Assembly (NCBI GenBank): GCA_903893945.1
Contig: CAITOF010000100.1
Location: 1-33,397, forward strand
Length of the DNA: 33,397 nucleotides
DNA from: an uncultured Oxalobacteraceae bacterium
GTDB taxonomy: Bacteria > Pseudomonadota > Gammaproteobacteria > Burkholderiales > Burkholderiaceae_D
Reading direction: 5' to 3'
Shown piece by piece: positions 1 to 8,013 of the stretch. Position 1 is the first letter of the stretch; each line of letters starts with the position of its first letter. The position numbers were made by a program, and so were the translations under genes. The notes under the pieces were generated by a model, which did no database searches, had not been told where the DNA came from, and saw only the letters and a program-made list of their open reading frames with translations.

Positions 1-2
1 GC

Positions 3-1103
3 GTAGCGCTGGGCTTATTGACGTTGACCCGCGGCTGGGTTGTTCCGGCTGCATTGTGGGCGACATGCCTGGTCTTGGCGGGGTTTCGAAATAAAAAATT
101 ACTCACGCCCCTAACGTTACTCAGCCTGCCGGCATCAATCACCGTTACCGCTATCTGGCTGCTGAGCAGTCAATTACTGCAGCCCTATCACGGCTCCCCA
201 TTTAACGGGTGGATGAGTTGGAATACGCAGGAGTTTTTCCGGCCAAACTATACCAGTCTGCAATATTTCATCAAATACAGCACGTGGTTCACCTGGCCAG
301 CCTGGCCATTTGCCGGCTGGGCAGTCTATGCGTGGCGTAGCCAAACCAAAGCGCTACACATTGCCCTGCCACTCGGATTTTTGATTGCGCTGGTAATACT
401 GGCCTTCTGCAGCCCCTACGCCGAACAAAGCAGCCTGATCCCACTGATCCCGCCATTGTCGATCTTGGCCGCATTTGGTTTGCCGACCATGAAGCGCGGC
501 GCAATCAACGCCGTGGACTGGTTTTCGGTGCTGGCATTCAGCATGCTCGCGGTCTTTATCTGGCTGAGCTGGTTTGCGATGGAATTCGGTTGGCCGGAGC
601 AGATGCACAACAACGTTTTCAAAACCGTGCCAGGTTTTACTGCCGAATTCAGTCCTGTGCTGTTCTTCATCGCCTTCGTGTCCACCTGCGCATGGATAAA
701 GCTGGTGCACTGGCGCATCTCGCGTCACCCACGGGTGTTGTGGCGCGCGGTCGTGCTATCAAGTAGCGGCGTGGTCTTATGCTGGCTGCTCAGCTTGACC
801 CTGTTCACACCGTGGATCGATTACCGTATCAGTTACCGCCCGCTGGCCAAAGAAATAGCCGAACATTTACCTGAACACTACAACTGCGTCGACACCAACA
901 CGAGTCCTGCACAACGGGCCTCGTTCGCCTTCTTCGGCAATATTCGTTTCGCCGAATTTGAAAGCACCACGCGGTGCGACTATTTCCTGGCACAACGCAG
1001 GATGCCTAAGCCACCTAACTATCCAAGCACCGAACCGATCTGGGAAGGTCACCGCACGGCAGATAAATCCGAACGATTTATGCTGTTCAAGCGCAACAGG
1101 TGA
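3..1103 (+). CDS. GT39-type membrane glycosyltransferase, C-terminal part (5' end outside window)
   Basis: The reading frame is open to the left edge, so this is the 3' part of a longer gene; the TTG at 18 is not a convincing start. The visible part is rich in tryptophan and aromatic residues and has several hydrophobic membrane helices, followed by a soluble C-terminal segment of about 90 residues that begins near the last helix and ends in FKRNR. This is the layout of the C-terminal half of polyprenyl-phosphate-dependent GT39/ArnT-like transferases, which move a sugar from a lipid carrier on the periplasmic side of the inner membrane. The catalytic N-terminal loops are outside the window, so the sugar and acceptor cannot be judged. 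The NupC gene starts 76 bp after the stop. Family assignment is by overall look and is moderately secure. Confidence 0.6.
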   Translation, partial: VALGLLTLTRGWVVPAALWATCLVLAGFRNKKLLTPLTLLSLPASITVTAIWLLSSQLLQPYHGSPFNGWMSWNTQEFFRPNYTSLQYFIKYSTWFTWPAWPFAGWAVYAWRSQTKALHIALPLGFLIALVILAFCSPYAEQSSLIPLIPPLSILAAFGLPTMKRGAINAVDWFSVLAFSMLAVFIWLSWFAMEFGWPEQMHNNVFKTVPGFTAEFSPVLFFIAFVSTCAWIKLVHWRISRHPRVLWRAVVLSSSGVVLCWLLSLTLFTPWIDYRISYRPLAKEIAEHLPEHYNCVDTNTSPAQRASFAFFGNIRFAEFESTTRCDYFLAQRRMPKPPNYPSTEPIWEGHRTADKSERFMLFKRNR

Positions 1104-1179
1104 TTACCCGGCGGTCCGAATTGACAACCCATTCGGCAAAATTAGTGCATCGCTGAGCGCCCGACATGACAGGACAACC

Positions 1180-2373
1180 ATGCTCAATTATCTTATCGGT
1201 CTAATCGGCATACTGGTCATACTCGGGCTGGCCTACGTCCCCAGTTATGACAAAAAGCAGGTGCGCTTTCGGCCGATATGGCAATTATTGATTCTGCAAT
1301 TCCTGCTTGCTTATGCAATGCTCAATGCTAATGTTGGACAATTGCTGATCAACTTCATCGTTGCCTGTTTTGGGCAACTGCTAAAATTCTCGTCAGTCGG
1401 CATCGACTTCGTATTCGGCGGCTTGGTGAATCTCAACAGTTTTTCGTTTTTCTTCCAGGTGTTAATGCCTATCGTATTTGTTTCAGCCCTGATCGGCATT
1501 TTGCAGTATTGGAAAATACTGGGCCTGATTATCCGGGTACTAGGCTTTCTGCTATCAAAGGTAAACGGCATGGGCAGGCTGGAATCCTATAACACCGTCG
1601 CATCGGCAATACTGGGCCAATCCGAAGTATTCATCTCGATCAAAAAACAATTACCTCTGCTGCCTGAAAAGCGACTGTTCACGCTGTGTACCGCCGCCAT
1701 GTCCACCGTGTCAGCCTCCATTATTGCCGCCTACATGCAGCTGATCGAACCGCGCTATGTGGTTACCGCAGTCGTGTTAAATCTGTTTGGCAGTTGCATT
1801 ATCGCGTCGCTGATTAACCCCTATCAGGTCGACCCAGTCGATGACGTACTGAGCATCAAGGAAGAGCCGCAAAGTTTTTTTGAAATGCTTGCCGAATACA
1901 TACTGGACGGATTCAAAATCGCAGTCATCGTCGCAGCCATGCTGGTCGGCTTTATCGCACTGCTGGAGCTAATCAACGCAATCTTCATCCAGCTATTCGG
2001 CATCAGCTTTCAAACCTGCCTCGGTTACCTGTTCGCACCACTTGCATTCTTAACCGGCATCCCCTGGCGCAGCGCCATTGCCGCTGGCAGCATCATGGCC
2101 ACCAAACTATTGAGCAATGAGTTTGTAGCCATGCAGGACATGAAAAGCTGCCTTGATACGGCACGCTGCGTGTTCGATGCGCGCAGCAACGCCATCTTGT
2201 CAGTATTTCTGGTGTCGTTTGCCAATTTTGGCTCGATCGGCATTATCTGTGGCTGCATCAAGGCGTTAGATGCCCGACAAGGAAACTTGGCGGCGCGCTT
2301 CGGTTTCAAACTGCTGTATAGCGCATCATTGGTCAGTTTTTTAAGCGCCACGGTGGTTGGCTTGGTGTTCTGA
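1180..2373 (+). CDS. NupC-type concentrative nucleoside transporter (copy 1)
   Basis: 397-residue inner-membrane protein of the CNT/NupC family, which imports nucleosides by cation symport. Visible family features are the GQSEVFISIK segment, the repeated gate-like hydrophobic helices, and the NEFVAMQD segment matching the conserved NEFVA motif. The length matches bacterial NupC (about 400 aa). The frame stays open far upstream, but the ATG at 1180 is chosen because it gives the standard hydrophobic first helix, and it aligns with the start of the paralogue at 19546. The two copies are very similar along their whole length and share the C-terminal ASLVSFLSATVVGLVF. No partner gene sits beside this copy: a glycosyltransferase lies upstream and tRNA-Leu downstream. 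Confidence 0.9.
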   Translation: MLNYLIGLIGILVILGLAYVPSYDKKQVRFRPIWQLLILQFLLAYAMLNANVGQLLINFIVACFGQLLKFSSVGIDFVFGGLVNLNSFSFFFQVLMPIVFVSALIGILQYWKILGLIIRVLGFLLSKVNGMGRLESYNTVASAILGQSEVFISIKKQLPLLPEKRLFTLCTAAMSTVSASIIAAYMQLIEPRYVVTAVVLNLFGSCIIASLINPYQVDPVDDVLSIKEEPQSFFEMLAEYILDGFKIAVIVAAMLVGFIALLELINAIFIQLFGISFQTCLGYLFAPLAFLTGIPWRSAIAAGSIMATKLLSNEFVAMQDMKSCLDTARCVFDARSNAILSVFLVSFANFGSIGIICGCIKALDARQGNLAARFGFKLLYSASLVSFLSATVVGLVF

Positions 2374-2503
2374 TTTGAACAAACCGCTTTGCATTATTTT
2401 TTCGCCATGATTCCAGGCGAGATTGCTGCGTTGACAATCAAGCCCCCCCACAATGGCCCTCACCACGGCGTGCCGCGTAGAGTCTTAGCGGGTGATAAAG
2501 GAC

Positions 2504-2532
2504 TTGCACCAGCGAGCCCGTTATAGCATAAT
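2504..2532 (+). promoter_or_regulatory. sigma70-like promoter of tRNA-Leu
   Basis: TTGCAC at 2504-2509 and CATAAT at 2527-2532 are separated by exactly 17 bp. This puts the expected transcription start near 2539, about 33 bp before the tRNA. Prediction from sequence only. Confidence 0.55.
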
Positions 2533-2571
2533 AGCGAACTTCGTTGGGCGGCCATGCTGCTGACAACAAAT

Positions 2572-2656
2572 GCCCGGGTGATGAAATTGGTAGACGTAGG
2601 GGACTCAAAATCCCCCGCCGCAAGGCGTGCCGGTTCGAGTCCGGCCCCGGGCACCA
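2572..2656 (+). tRNA. tRNA-Leu (anticodon CAA)
   Basis: An 85-nt class II tRNA can be folded by eye. Acceptor arms GCCCGGG (2572-2578) and CCCGGGC (2646-2652) pair fully, followed by discriminator A and an encoded CCA (2654-2656). The anticodon stem GGGGA/TCCCC encloses the loop CTCAAAA, giving anticodon CAA at 2606-2608, which reads UUG leucine codons. A long variable arm (CGCC-GCAA-GGCG) and a T arm with TTCGAGT follow, as expected for leucine tRNAs. A terminator follows directly. The 3' half from 2610 is repeated at 3367-3414. Confidence 0.95.
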
Positions 2657-2657
2657 G
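2610..2657 (+). repeat. tRNA-Leu 3'-half direct repeat, left copy (possible att site)
   Basis: The 48 bp from the last base of the anticodon loop to just past CCA recur at 3367-3414 with a single G-to-A difference in the T stem. Duplication of the 3' half of a tRNA is the usual mark left by tyrosine-recombinase integration. This copy belongs to the functional tRNA. Confidence 0.75.
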
Positions 2658-2664
2658 ATCCATG

Positions 2665-2696
2665 AAAAAAGCACTGATTTATTCAGTGCTTTTTTC
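2665..2696. terminator. Rho-independent terminator after tRNA-Leu
   Basis: A near-perfect inverted repeat, AAAAAAGCACTGA - TTTA - TTCAGTGCTTTTTT, lies 9 bp after the tRNA CCA. Because A and T tracts flank both sides, it could also terminate brnA transcription arriving from the right. Confidence 0.85.
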
Positions 2697-2716
2697 ATTC
2701 CAGCTGTACATCAAAC

Positions 2717-2926
2717 TTACTTCCACTTCAGATTCAATTTCCGTTGTGATGCCGCGCAGTCACGAAGATACAAATTGATCAGGCTCTGATACGGAATGCC
2801 GACAGTCTCGGAAATGGACTTGAAGTAATTAACGCTTTCCTCGTCCAGTCGAATGGTGATTTGTTTTTTCAGTCGTGGTGCATAGGGATTTTTTGCTGCG
2901 TTTGAAAAATCGTATTCTTCTCTCAT
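2717..2926 (-). CDS. brnA: BrnA-type antitoxin
   Basis: 69-residue protein with a ribbon-helix-helix-like core typical of BrnA antitoxins: KKQITIRLDEESVNYFKSIS followed by GIPYQSLINLYLRDCA. In BrnTA pairs the antitoxin neutralises the BrnT ribonuclease and represses the shared operon. The ATG at 2926 is chosen over a longer frame because it begins 4 bp after the brnT stop, the usual coupled arrangement, and because the upstream extension is really the toxin gene read in another frame. The antitoxin looks intact while its toxin partner carries a stop codon. It lies inside the short segment bounded by the tRNA-Leu repeats. Its last residues (NLKWK) end only about 20 bp from the tRNA terminator. 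Confidence 0.85.
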   Translation of the reverse strand: MREEYDFSNAAKNPYAPRLKKQITIRLDEESVNYFKSISETVGIPYQSLINLYLRDCAASQRKLNLKWK

Positions 2927-2930
2927 GATT

Positions 2931-3224
2931 TCACCTGTTGTAAAAAGTAGCTTCGCGGCGAGTCGCTTTGCGCGCGGAAAAAATCCGAATAGCACTGTCA
3001 TCGGAGCGATAACAATGACAAACAATCAAAAGCCGCAAACCGGAACTGTAGTCCAACAGAATAAAGCGGTCTTCGTTCTCAGAATGATCGGGATCCACAA
3101 TCAATCACGCTCGTTCGTCCGAAAAAACAGATTTCGCCTCGTCAAAACGCACGCCGTGTTTCCTGATGTTGATTGCCACTTTTGATTTATCCCATGTAAA
3201 GTCAAGTCCGTTTATAACTACAAT
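2931..3224 (-). pseudogene. brnT: brnT toxin gene interrupted by an in-frame TGA
   Basis: Reading the minus strand from about 3209, one frame gives LDFTWDKSKVAINIRKHGV, then RFDEAKSVFSDERA, a TGA at 3107-3105, and then in the same frame LIVDPDHSENEDRFILL and SARKATRREATFYNR to a stop at 2931. These are the hallmark BrnT segments: FxWDxxKxxxNxxKHGV, DPDHSExEDRF and the C-terminal SARKATRRE. Because both halves are in one frame, a single nonsense change (an arginine CGA to TGA would suffice) explains the break. No ATG, GTG or TTG in frame precedes the WD motif at the normal distance; ATA or ATT occupies that place, so the start may also be damaged. The product would be a truncated, presumably inactive ribonuclease. 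Confidence 0.85.
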
Positions 3225-3366
3225 GTATTTACAATTCGCACAAATTGTCAAGCATGATCAAAAAATGAGCCGTGCCTCGACGATTTTGCAGAGCATGTGC
3301 AAAGCGTCCAATTTGCATTTTAACCATTTGATATATAAGGAGATTTTCAGGCACTGCGGTACCCAC

Positions 3367-3414
3367 ATCCCCCGCCGCAAGGCGTGCCAGTTCGAGTCCG
3401 GCCCCGGGCACCAG
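3367..3414 (+). repeat. tRNA-Leu 3'-half direct repeat, right copy (possible att scar)
   Basis: Matches 2610-2657 at 47 of 48 positions, including the variable arm, T arm, acceptor 3' strand and CCA. The 5' half of a tRNA (acceptor 5' strand, D arm, anticodon) is absent upstream, so this is not a gene. The one change, in the T stem, breaks a base pair. It marks the right end of a roughly 760-bp insertion. Confidence 0.75.
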
Positions 3415-3423
3415 CCTTCTGAT

Positions 3424-3456
3424 AGAAAAGCATCGACTTTGGTCGGTGCTTTTTCA
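3424..3456 (+). terminator. Terminator-like hairpin after the right tRNA repeat
   Basis: AAAAGCATCGAC and GTCGGTGCTTTT pair around a TTTG loop with G-T wobble, followed by a T run. It sits at the same distance from CCA as the terminator of the intact tRNA, which suggests it was the original tRNA terminator before insertion (inference). Confidence 0.6.
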
Positions 3457-3594
3457 TTTTTGAGGGCCTGTTTTGACGGAACACCCTGCAATTAAGTCAG
3501 GATTTCCAATATAATCCACTCATTCAGAGCTGACGCGGCCATCCATCCGGCATGCCAGCGTTAACATGCAAAATAAACACCCTTATTGCCTATC

Positions 3595-4041
3595 ATGACA
3601 GCCAAAAAACTCAAATCGACCGATGATTTTGATCCGCAAAAATTCCGGCCGCACGGACGAGTCACCTTTACCAAAGATGACAACCTGCTGATCTGCGAAG
3701 CCCATGGACCGTTCGACAAAGAATTGATTGCGGCGATTGCCGATATAGAGCTGAGTCTGGTCTATGAGATGCAGAAATGCGGTCAGTGGGCCGATATTAT
3801 TGTCATAAAAGAAAACGCGACCACATCGTCCGAATGCCTGGCGGCGTTTACCGATTATCTGTCTCAACTTGGCAGAGCGAATCTGCATTCGCTGGTTACC
3901 GCCATGGTCATCGATGACAATGTCATCGGAGCGGACGTCATGACTCCGCAATTTATCGACGCCTACGCAGACGCCGGGTTAAACCTGACGGTATTCAAGG
4001 AACTGAATCATGCAAAGGTGTTCGTCAAATTGCATCTCTGA
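3595..4041 (+). CDS. Hypothetical protein, STAS/SpoIIAA-like fold suspected
   Basis: 148-residue soluble protein with no signal peptide. The start is ATG at 3595 (MTAKKLK), preferred over an in-frame TTG nine bases upstream. The pattern is a beta segment (DNLLICEAHGPFD), a helix, a beta segment around WADIIVI, an amphipathic helix (CLAAFTDYLSQLGRAN), a strand LVTAMVIDD and a final helix ending in NHAKVFVKLHL. This resembles SpoIIAA-like/STAS proteins, in which a last helix of the type FxxxxxAxxWL is usual. No phosphorylatable serine motif is evident. Function is unknown. It converges with the gene at 4091. Confidence 0.55.
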   Translation: MTAKKLKSTDDFDPQKFRPHGRVTFTKDDNLLICEAHGPFDKELIAAIADIELSLVYEMQKCGQWADIIVIKENATTSSECLAAFTDYLSQLGRANLHSLVTAMVIDDNVIGADVMTPQFIDAYADAGLNLTVFKELNHAKVFVKLHL

Positions 4042-4090
4042 ACCTGTGCGGCATCAGGTGATCGGTTAAAAGAGTGCAACTGGATCAGAC

Positions 4091-4741
4091 TCAGCGACTT
4101 TTGAGCGCATCACGTCGCCGCAGCAACCGTTCTTCGAGTTCGGAAAGATAAAAGAACAGCCGAAACCGCAAATAGGATAAGAGTGCCGACGTCACACCGG
4201 GGAAATTCCTGAAATGATTGACGTTGCTGATATCCTGTTTCAGCATCAGATTACGAATATTTTTTATCATTACCGGCGGCAGTTTTGCGGTATAGGTCGA
4301 TTTGAAAAAACTGTATTCTTTAAGTAGCGGGCCAATATTGTAGGTGCGATGCGCTTTGTAGTTGGCCGGGTAATCCGCGATATCAAACACCACGTTTGAC
4401 GACAACCGGCCATCAACCTGGATGCGCGTCAGGTCAATCACCTGCAACGGATTAATACGCACTGCCCAGTGATCACAGAAAGCAGGGTCCCCTTTTACCG
4501 GCCACATAACCAGTTCAACCGGAATCCCGTATTCTTCGGCCAACATGCATAATTCCAGGGACATCGTCAAACAGGTTCCCTGGGCCTGCTCCACTGTTGT
4601 GACCCGAACTCTTTTTGCTGCAACAATCAGCTTGTTTAAGGACTGATTTTTTTTCTGACTGTCTTGAAACGAAGAAATTGGAGAAACAGCCTTTGATCTC
4701 TTTTTCAAACAAATACTCCTCAAACTCATAGCCAGGACCAC
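4091..4741 (-). CDS. Putative transglutaminase-like cysteine protein; possible frameshift near 5' end
   Basis: The 216-aa product has a transglutaminase-like core: GTC (Cys57) heading a helix, EEYGIPVELVMWPVK, then CDHWAV (His91) and VIDLT (Asp103). The order and spacing fit a Cys-His-Asp triad of the papain/transglutaminase fold. The remaining roughly 110 residues are not recognised. Start is uncertain. A second frame running from just after a TAG near 4786 down through an A8 run (T8 at 4647-4654 on the plus strand) encodes a protein-like stretch, GPGYEFEEYLFEKEIKG. A one-base slip at that run would join it to the core. It lies 131 bp downstream of the diguanylate cyclase on the same strand. 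Function unknown; catalytic activity is inferred only from residue pattern. Confidence 0.6.
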   Translation of the reverse strand: MVLAMSLRSICLKKRSKAVSPISSFQDSQKKNQSLNKLIVAAKRVRVTTVEQAQGTCLTMSLELCMLAEEYGIPVELVMWPVKGDPAFCDHWAVRINPLQVIDLTRIQVDGRLSSNVVFDIADYPANYKAHRTYNIGPLLKEYSFFKSTYTAKLPPVMIKNIRNLMLKQDISNVNHFRNFPGVTSALLSYLRFRLFFYLSELEERLLRRRDALKSR

Positions 4742-4872
4742 AACGCGGCCTGTCCATTATGTACCCGAATCGGTCGAACCGCTCCAGCTAACGTCATGAT
4801 GCAACCGTCTTCAACGGCTGAAACTATACCTGATTTTTCTGCGCGACACTTATTAGCCGCTGCAGGTCAAAA

Positions 4873-6963
4873 TCAGACCCCCTTAACGCGCTGAAGTTCA
4901 ACGACTCCGCTGTCCACGGCGGCCTGCAAATTACCTTCCAGAAACGCATCAATCTGCTCAGTTGTTCCTTTAACACTTTCCAGACCAATCGCCTGATTGC
5001 GACCGCTGGATTTGGCAAAATACAGCGCCAGATCCACCAGTTTCAATGCTTTCTCCCAGCTGAGTTTCGAATCGGCGGCACCCGGTAACGGCATTAGAAT
5101 ATAGCCAGCCGAAATAGTCACCGACATGGCATCTTTGTGCCTGTCTGGCTGGTCTATCGGCGTCGCGCCAACCACAACCAGCTCTCGTCGTACGATATCG
5201 GACACCCGTTCGAGTGGCACACGGTGCAGGTAAATCAGAAATTCCTCGCCACCCCATCGCATTAACATGTCTTTCTCGCGCAGGATTTTCTGTAATCGTC
5301 TGCCGATCTCCACCAGCACACTGTCACCGGCAGGATGGCCGTAAGTGTCATTGATCCGTTTGAAATGATCTATATCCAGCAGCACAAGCACGTCGTGCAG
5401 ACCCGAGTCAGGGGCCATTCGTCGATCATTTTCCAGATTGAACGAGTCTATCATGTTCTGAAATGCACGCCGGTTCAGCAGACCGGTCAATGGGTCGCGG
5501 GTGGACTGATCCTTCAATTTCAGATTCGCCGCACGGAGCCGCAGGTTACTCTGCCGGACGCGCCGGTACAGGAAAAATATACCAACCACAGCCATCACTG
5601 CCGTGGCAATTAAAAATACTGACACGATCCTCTGCAGGTTCTTGTTTTCGATTTCGACATGTTGCAGGGCATTTTTCTGCTCCAGTTTTTCAATCTCTTT
5701 CTGATGCTGACTGAGATCAAAATGCACCTTCATTTCGATCATTGCACGATCCCGGTCTGCATGAAAAAGTTCATTGATAATCTGGTCTCTCTCTTCCAGC
5801 GTTTTCAGTGCTTCCCTGTACATGCCGGTTTTTTTATAGGCATTGGCAAGATCCGTCAGCATACCTTCAAGTGTTGGCTTGGCGTTGGCACTGCGCGCAA
5901 AATCAATACCCAGTTTATCCTCGGCAATGCCTTTTTCAATTTCACCCATATAGATGTGACAGATACCCAGATTTGTTTCTGCAATTGCTGCCGTATTTTT
6001 TAACTCGTACTGGTTTGCGATACGCAGGGACTGTTCTGCAAAACGCACGCAATCCGGATATTTTTCCTGATTCAATGAGGCATCGGCCAGGTTATTCAAA
6101 CCTTTGGCCTCGGCATTGTGGTTGCCAATTTTTTTGCTTATCGTCAGACTTTCTTCATAAGCCGTAATCGCCGCCGTCCAGTTTTCCTGATCTGCATAGG
6201 CAAATCCCGTGTTATTGGCAATACTTGACAACAGGCCGGGTGCCTCAAGCTGGCGTGCCCCGTCTTTCGCTTTATGAAAATAATCCAGCGCCATCGAATC
6301 ATCCTTCAGCGACAGGTACATCTGCCCGATACTGTTTAACGTTTTGGCGCGGATCAGATCGGTTTGCCATTCACCCTCCTTTAAGGGTTGCAACGCGTCC
6401 AGTGCGCTCAGATGATGTTCCAGTGCGATTTGAAAATTACCGATGGATGAATAGAGCTGGCCGGCCGTATTTTCGATCTGATTTTGCAGCACGCGGTCAC
6501 TGCCCTTTTTGACGGCTTCCAGGATGGGTTCGATAATCGCCAGTCCTTCACCGAATTTTCCGTCTTCGCCGTACATCCTGGCCTGAAAATTTTTCACCAT
6601 GAAATTGGCCACCGGATCACTGTTTTTGTGCCCAAGCTGTGTCAGCTTGCTGATCAGATCATTGGCCTGCTGCCTGTTTCCCTTGTCAAGTGCCAGTTGC
6701 AGCTGAATGAGCATTAAATCACGCCTGTCAGTGTCGGACAGCTCCTGCGGAAACTGGGTCTGAAACTCCGCTATGGCAAGTACCGCCTGATCCGGGTTCG
6801 ATTCGCTCAACTTCGTAAGTTGACTCAATCTGGACTGGACCGACAGCGGATCCGCGACGCCAACATCTGCCATTAATAATGCAACAACAAACATCACCCG
6901 CCTCAGCTGGCTGGCGACTGAAGACCCCGATAGCGACGTGTCCCGGCAGTTTGTATTGTTCAT
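4873..6963 (-). CDS. TPR-repeat diguanylate cyclase (GGDEF), membrane anchored
   Basis: 696-aa protein predicted to make cyclic di-GMP from two GTP. In order: an N-terminal hydrophobic signal/anchor ending near VADPL, helical TPR-like repeats (about residues 160-395, expected in the periplasm), a coiled-coil stretch, a membrane helix (about 446-467), then a cytoplasmic GGDEF domain. The domain shows RDPLTGLLNRRAF, LLDIDHFKRINDTYGH, and the active-site loop RWGGEEF (about 571-575). An RxxD (REKD) lies exactly five residues before the GG, the position of the product-inhibition I-site, so feedback control is likely. ATG at 6963 is chosen over one 15 bases upstream because AAAGGA precedes it at good spacing. 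The family is well known as tetratricopeptide-containing GGDEF sensors; the ligand or partner is unknown. Confidence 0.9.
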   Translation of the reverse strand: MNNTNCRDTSLSGSSVASQLRRVMFVVALLMADVGVADPLSVQSRLSQLTKLSESNPDQAVLAIAEFQTQFPQELSDTDRRDLMLIQLQLALDKGNRQQANDLISKLTQLGHKNSDPVANFMVKNFQARMYGEDGKFGEGLAIIEPILEAVKKGSDRVLQNQIENTAGQLYSSIGNFQIALEHHLSALDALQPLKEGEWQTDLIRAKTLNSIGQMYLSLKDDSMALDYFHKAKDGARQLEAPGLLSSIANNTGFAYADQENWTAAITAYEESLTISKKIGNHNAEAKGLNNLADASLNQEKYPDCVRFAEQSLRIANQYELKNTAAIAETNLGICHIYMGEIEKGIAEDKLGIDFARSANAKPTLEGMLTDLANAYKKTGMYREALKTLEERDQIINELFHADRDRAMIEMKVHFDLSQHQKEIEKLEQKNALQHVEIENKNLQRIVSVFLIATAVMAVVGIFFLYRRVRQSNLRLRAANLKLKDQSTRDPLTGLLNRRAFQNMIDSFNLENDRRMAPDSGLHDVLVLLDIDHFKRINDTYGHPAGDSVLVEIGRRLQKILREKDMLMRWGGEEFLIYLHRVPLERVSDIVRRELVVVGATPIDQPDRHKDAMSVTISAGYILMPLPGAADSKLSWEKALKLVDLALYFAKSSGRNQAIGLESVKGTTEQIDAFLEGNLQAAVDSGVVELQRVKGV

Positions 6964-7121
6964 TTGTCCTTTATGCAACTAGTTGAAATCGATCCGCTGC
7001 CCCAATAATACCTAGCGATACTATGACAAGCAACCTGTTTTGAATACAGGTGCAGAGCGCCGTAACCATGACCGGCTGTCCCTGGCTGCTCGGGCACGCC
7101 AGCAATGAACAACAGTGCGCA

Positions 7122-7985
7122 TCAGCGCAGCGTTGCATTTCCAACCAGATGCAGGGTGTGGTCCGCGCCACGCAACCTGACCTGGACCGTCTTGTCAACC
7201 GGGGTTGCCGACTGCTCGACGTACAGGGGTGCCGAGGGTAACGGTACCGGGCGCAAGAACCGAACCTCAATCCGGGCCACGCGTTTTGAATCGAGCTGTT
7301 CAAAGGTCCGGGCAAACGTGCCGAATCCTTGCAGAATTTTATTGTGCAATGCGGACAATTTCCCGGCCAGGGTCGACCAGTGTATCGGATTGAAATCACC
7401 GGTAATCAATGAAAAAAGCAGGCCGTCATGCTCACTGGCGCGCCAGATTCCCCTGACGGTCCAGTCGTGTGCTTCAGTACCCGAATCCCTGCTCCCGGTT
7501 TTGGAGGTCCTGGTGTTGATGAAAACCATATGCAGGGTCACTTCAACCAGATTGGGCACCTGGGCGGTACCTGTCTGAACCGTGACAGAAATTCGGGTCC
7601 GGTGCGCTTCGTCGGCAATCGAGTTGACGAACGCATGGCAAAGCAATGGCTGGTCGCGCGGCAGCTCGCCATGAATATCCAGCGTGACGCCCTGATTCAG
7701 TACTCGGGTCAGCGCGTAAGGGGTCTGAAAAAGTAATTCCGCTATCAGGGGCAAACCCCATTGGGAGACCATATGCGGTGGCAGGCAATCCTGATAGTGA
7801 TCACTCGCATTGCACCAGCTCAGGTAGGCATTGACCAGTTGCTTCGGCGGTGCCGGAATGGTTTTATGGACAGGCTGAACGTCGCGCAGCTGATTTGTTG
7901 TGGCCGGAAAAATCAGCCGCACACCGATGCGGCACACCACGCCAATCATGGCAGCGTGGTGGCGCAGCAACCGGAAGGGGATCAC
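7122..7985 (-). CDS. MaoC-like (hot-dog) hydratase/dehydratase
   Basis: 287-aa protein with the hydratase-2 motif ITGDFNPIHWS (Asp197, His202), the Asp-x4-His pair that hydrates or dehydrates enoyl-CoA or acyl-carrier substrates. The length fits a double hot-dog protein in which only the C-terminal repeat keeps the catalytic motif. The N-terminal part (WGLPLIAELLFQTPY and onward) is the degenerate repeat. The start is taken as GTG at 7985; ATG at 7949 is possible, and neither has a strong ribosome site. It is the last gene of a four-gene minus-strand unit, 28 bp after the serine hydrolase. Context suggests unusual lipid metabolism; the exact substrate is not known. Confidence 0.8.
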   Translation of the reverse strand: MIPFRLLRHHAAMIGVVCRIGVRLIFPATTNQLRDVQPVHKTIPAPPKQLVNAYLSWCNASDHYQDCLPPHMVSQWGLPLIAELLFQTPYALTRVLNQGVTLDIHGELPRDQPLLCHAFVNSIADEAHRTRISVTVQTGTAQVPNLVEVTLHMVFINTRTSKTGSRDSGTEAHDWTVRGIWRASEHDGLLFSLITGDFNPIHWSTLAGKLSALHNKILQGFGTFARTFEQLDSKRVARIEVRFLRPVPLPSAPLYVEQSATPVDKTVQVRLRGADHTLHLVGNATLR

Positions 7986-8013
7986 CAGCGGGCCCGTTTT
8001 CGCGGCGCGCGTG

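Larger units (their letters stand above)
3225..3594. other. Intergenic stretch between brnT remnant and STAS-like gene
   Basis: 370 bp with no gene. It begins with an AT-rich portion that should hold the brnTA promoter, although no clear promoter could be picked. It then contains the tRNA-Leu 3' repeat (3367-3414) and a terminator-like hairpin (3424-3456). No ORF here resembles a protein; the reading frames across 3229-3495 are the tRNA repeat translated. Confidence 0.6.

Noticed and set aside
2438..2698. Open frames across tRNA-Leu on both strands
   Set aside because: They translate the tRNA and its flanks; common artefact of GC-rich tRNA genes.
3361..3420. Second tRNA-Leu gene
   Set aside because: Only the 3' half is present; no acceptor 5' strand, D arm or anticodon precedes it, and the T stem has a broken pair.
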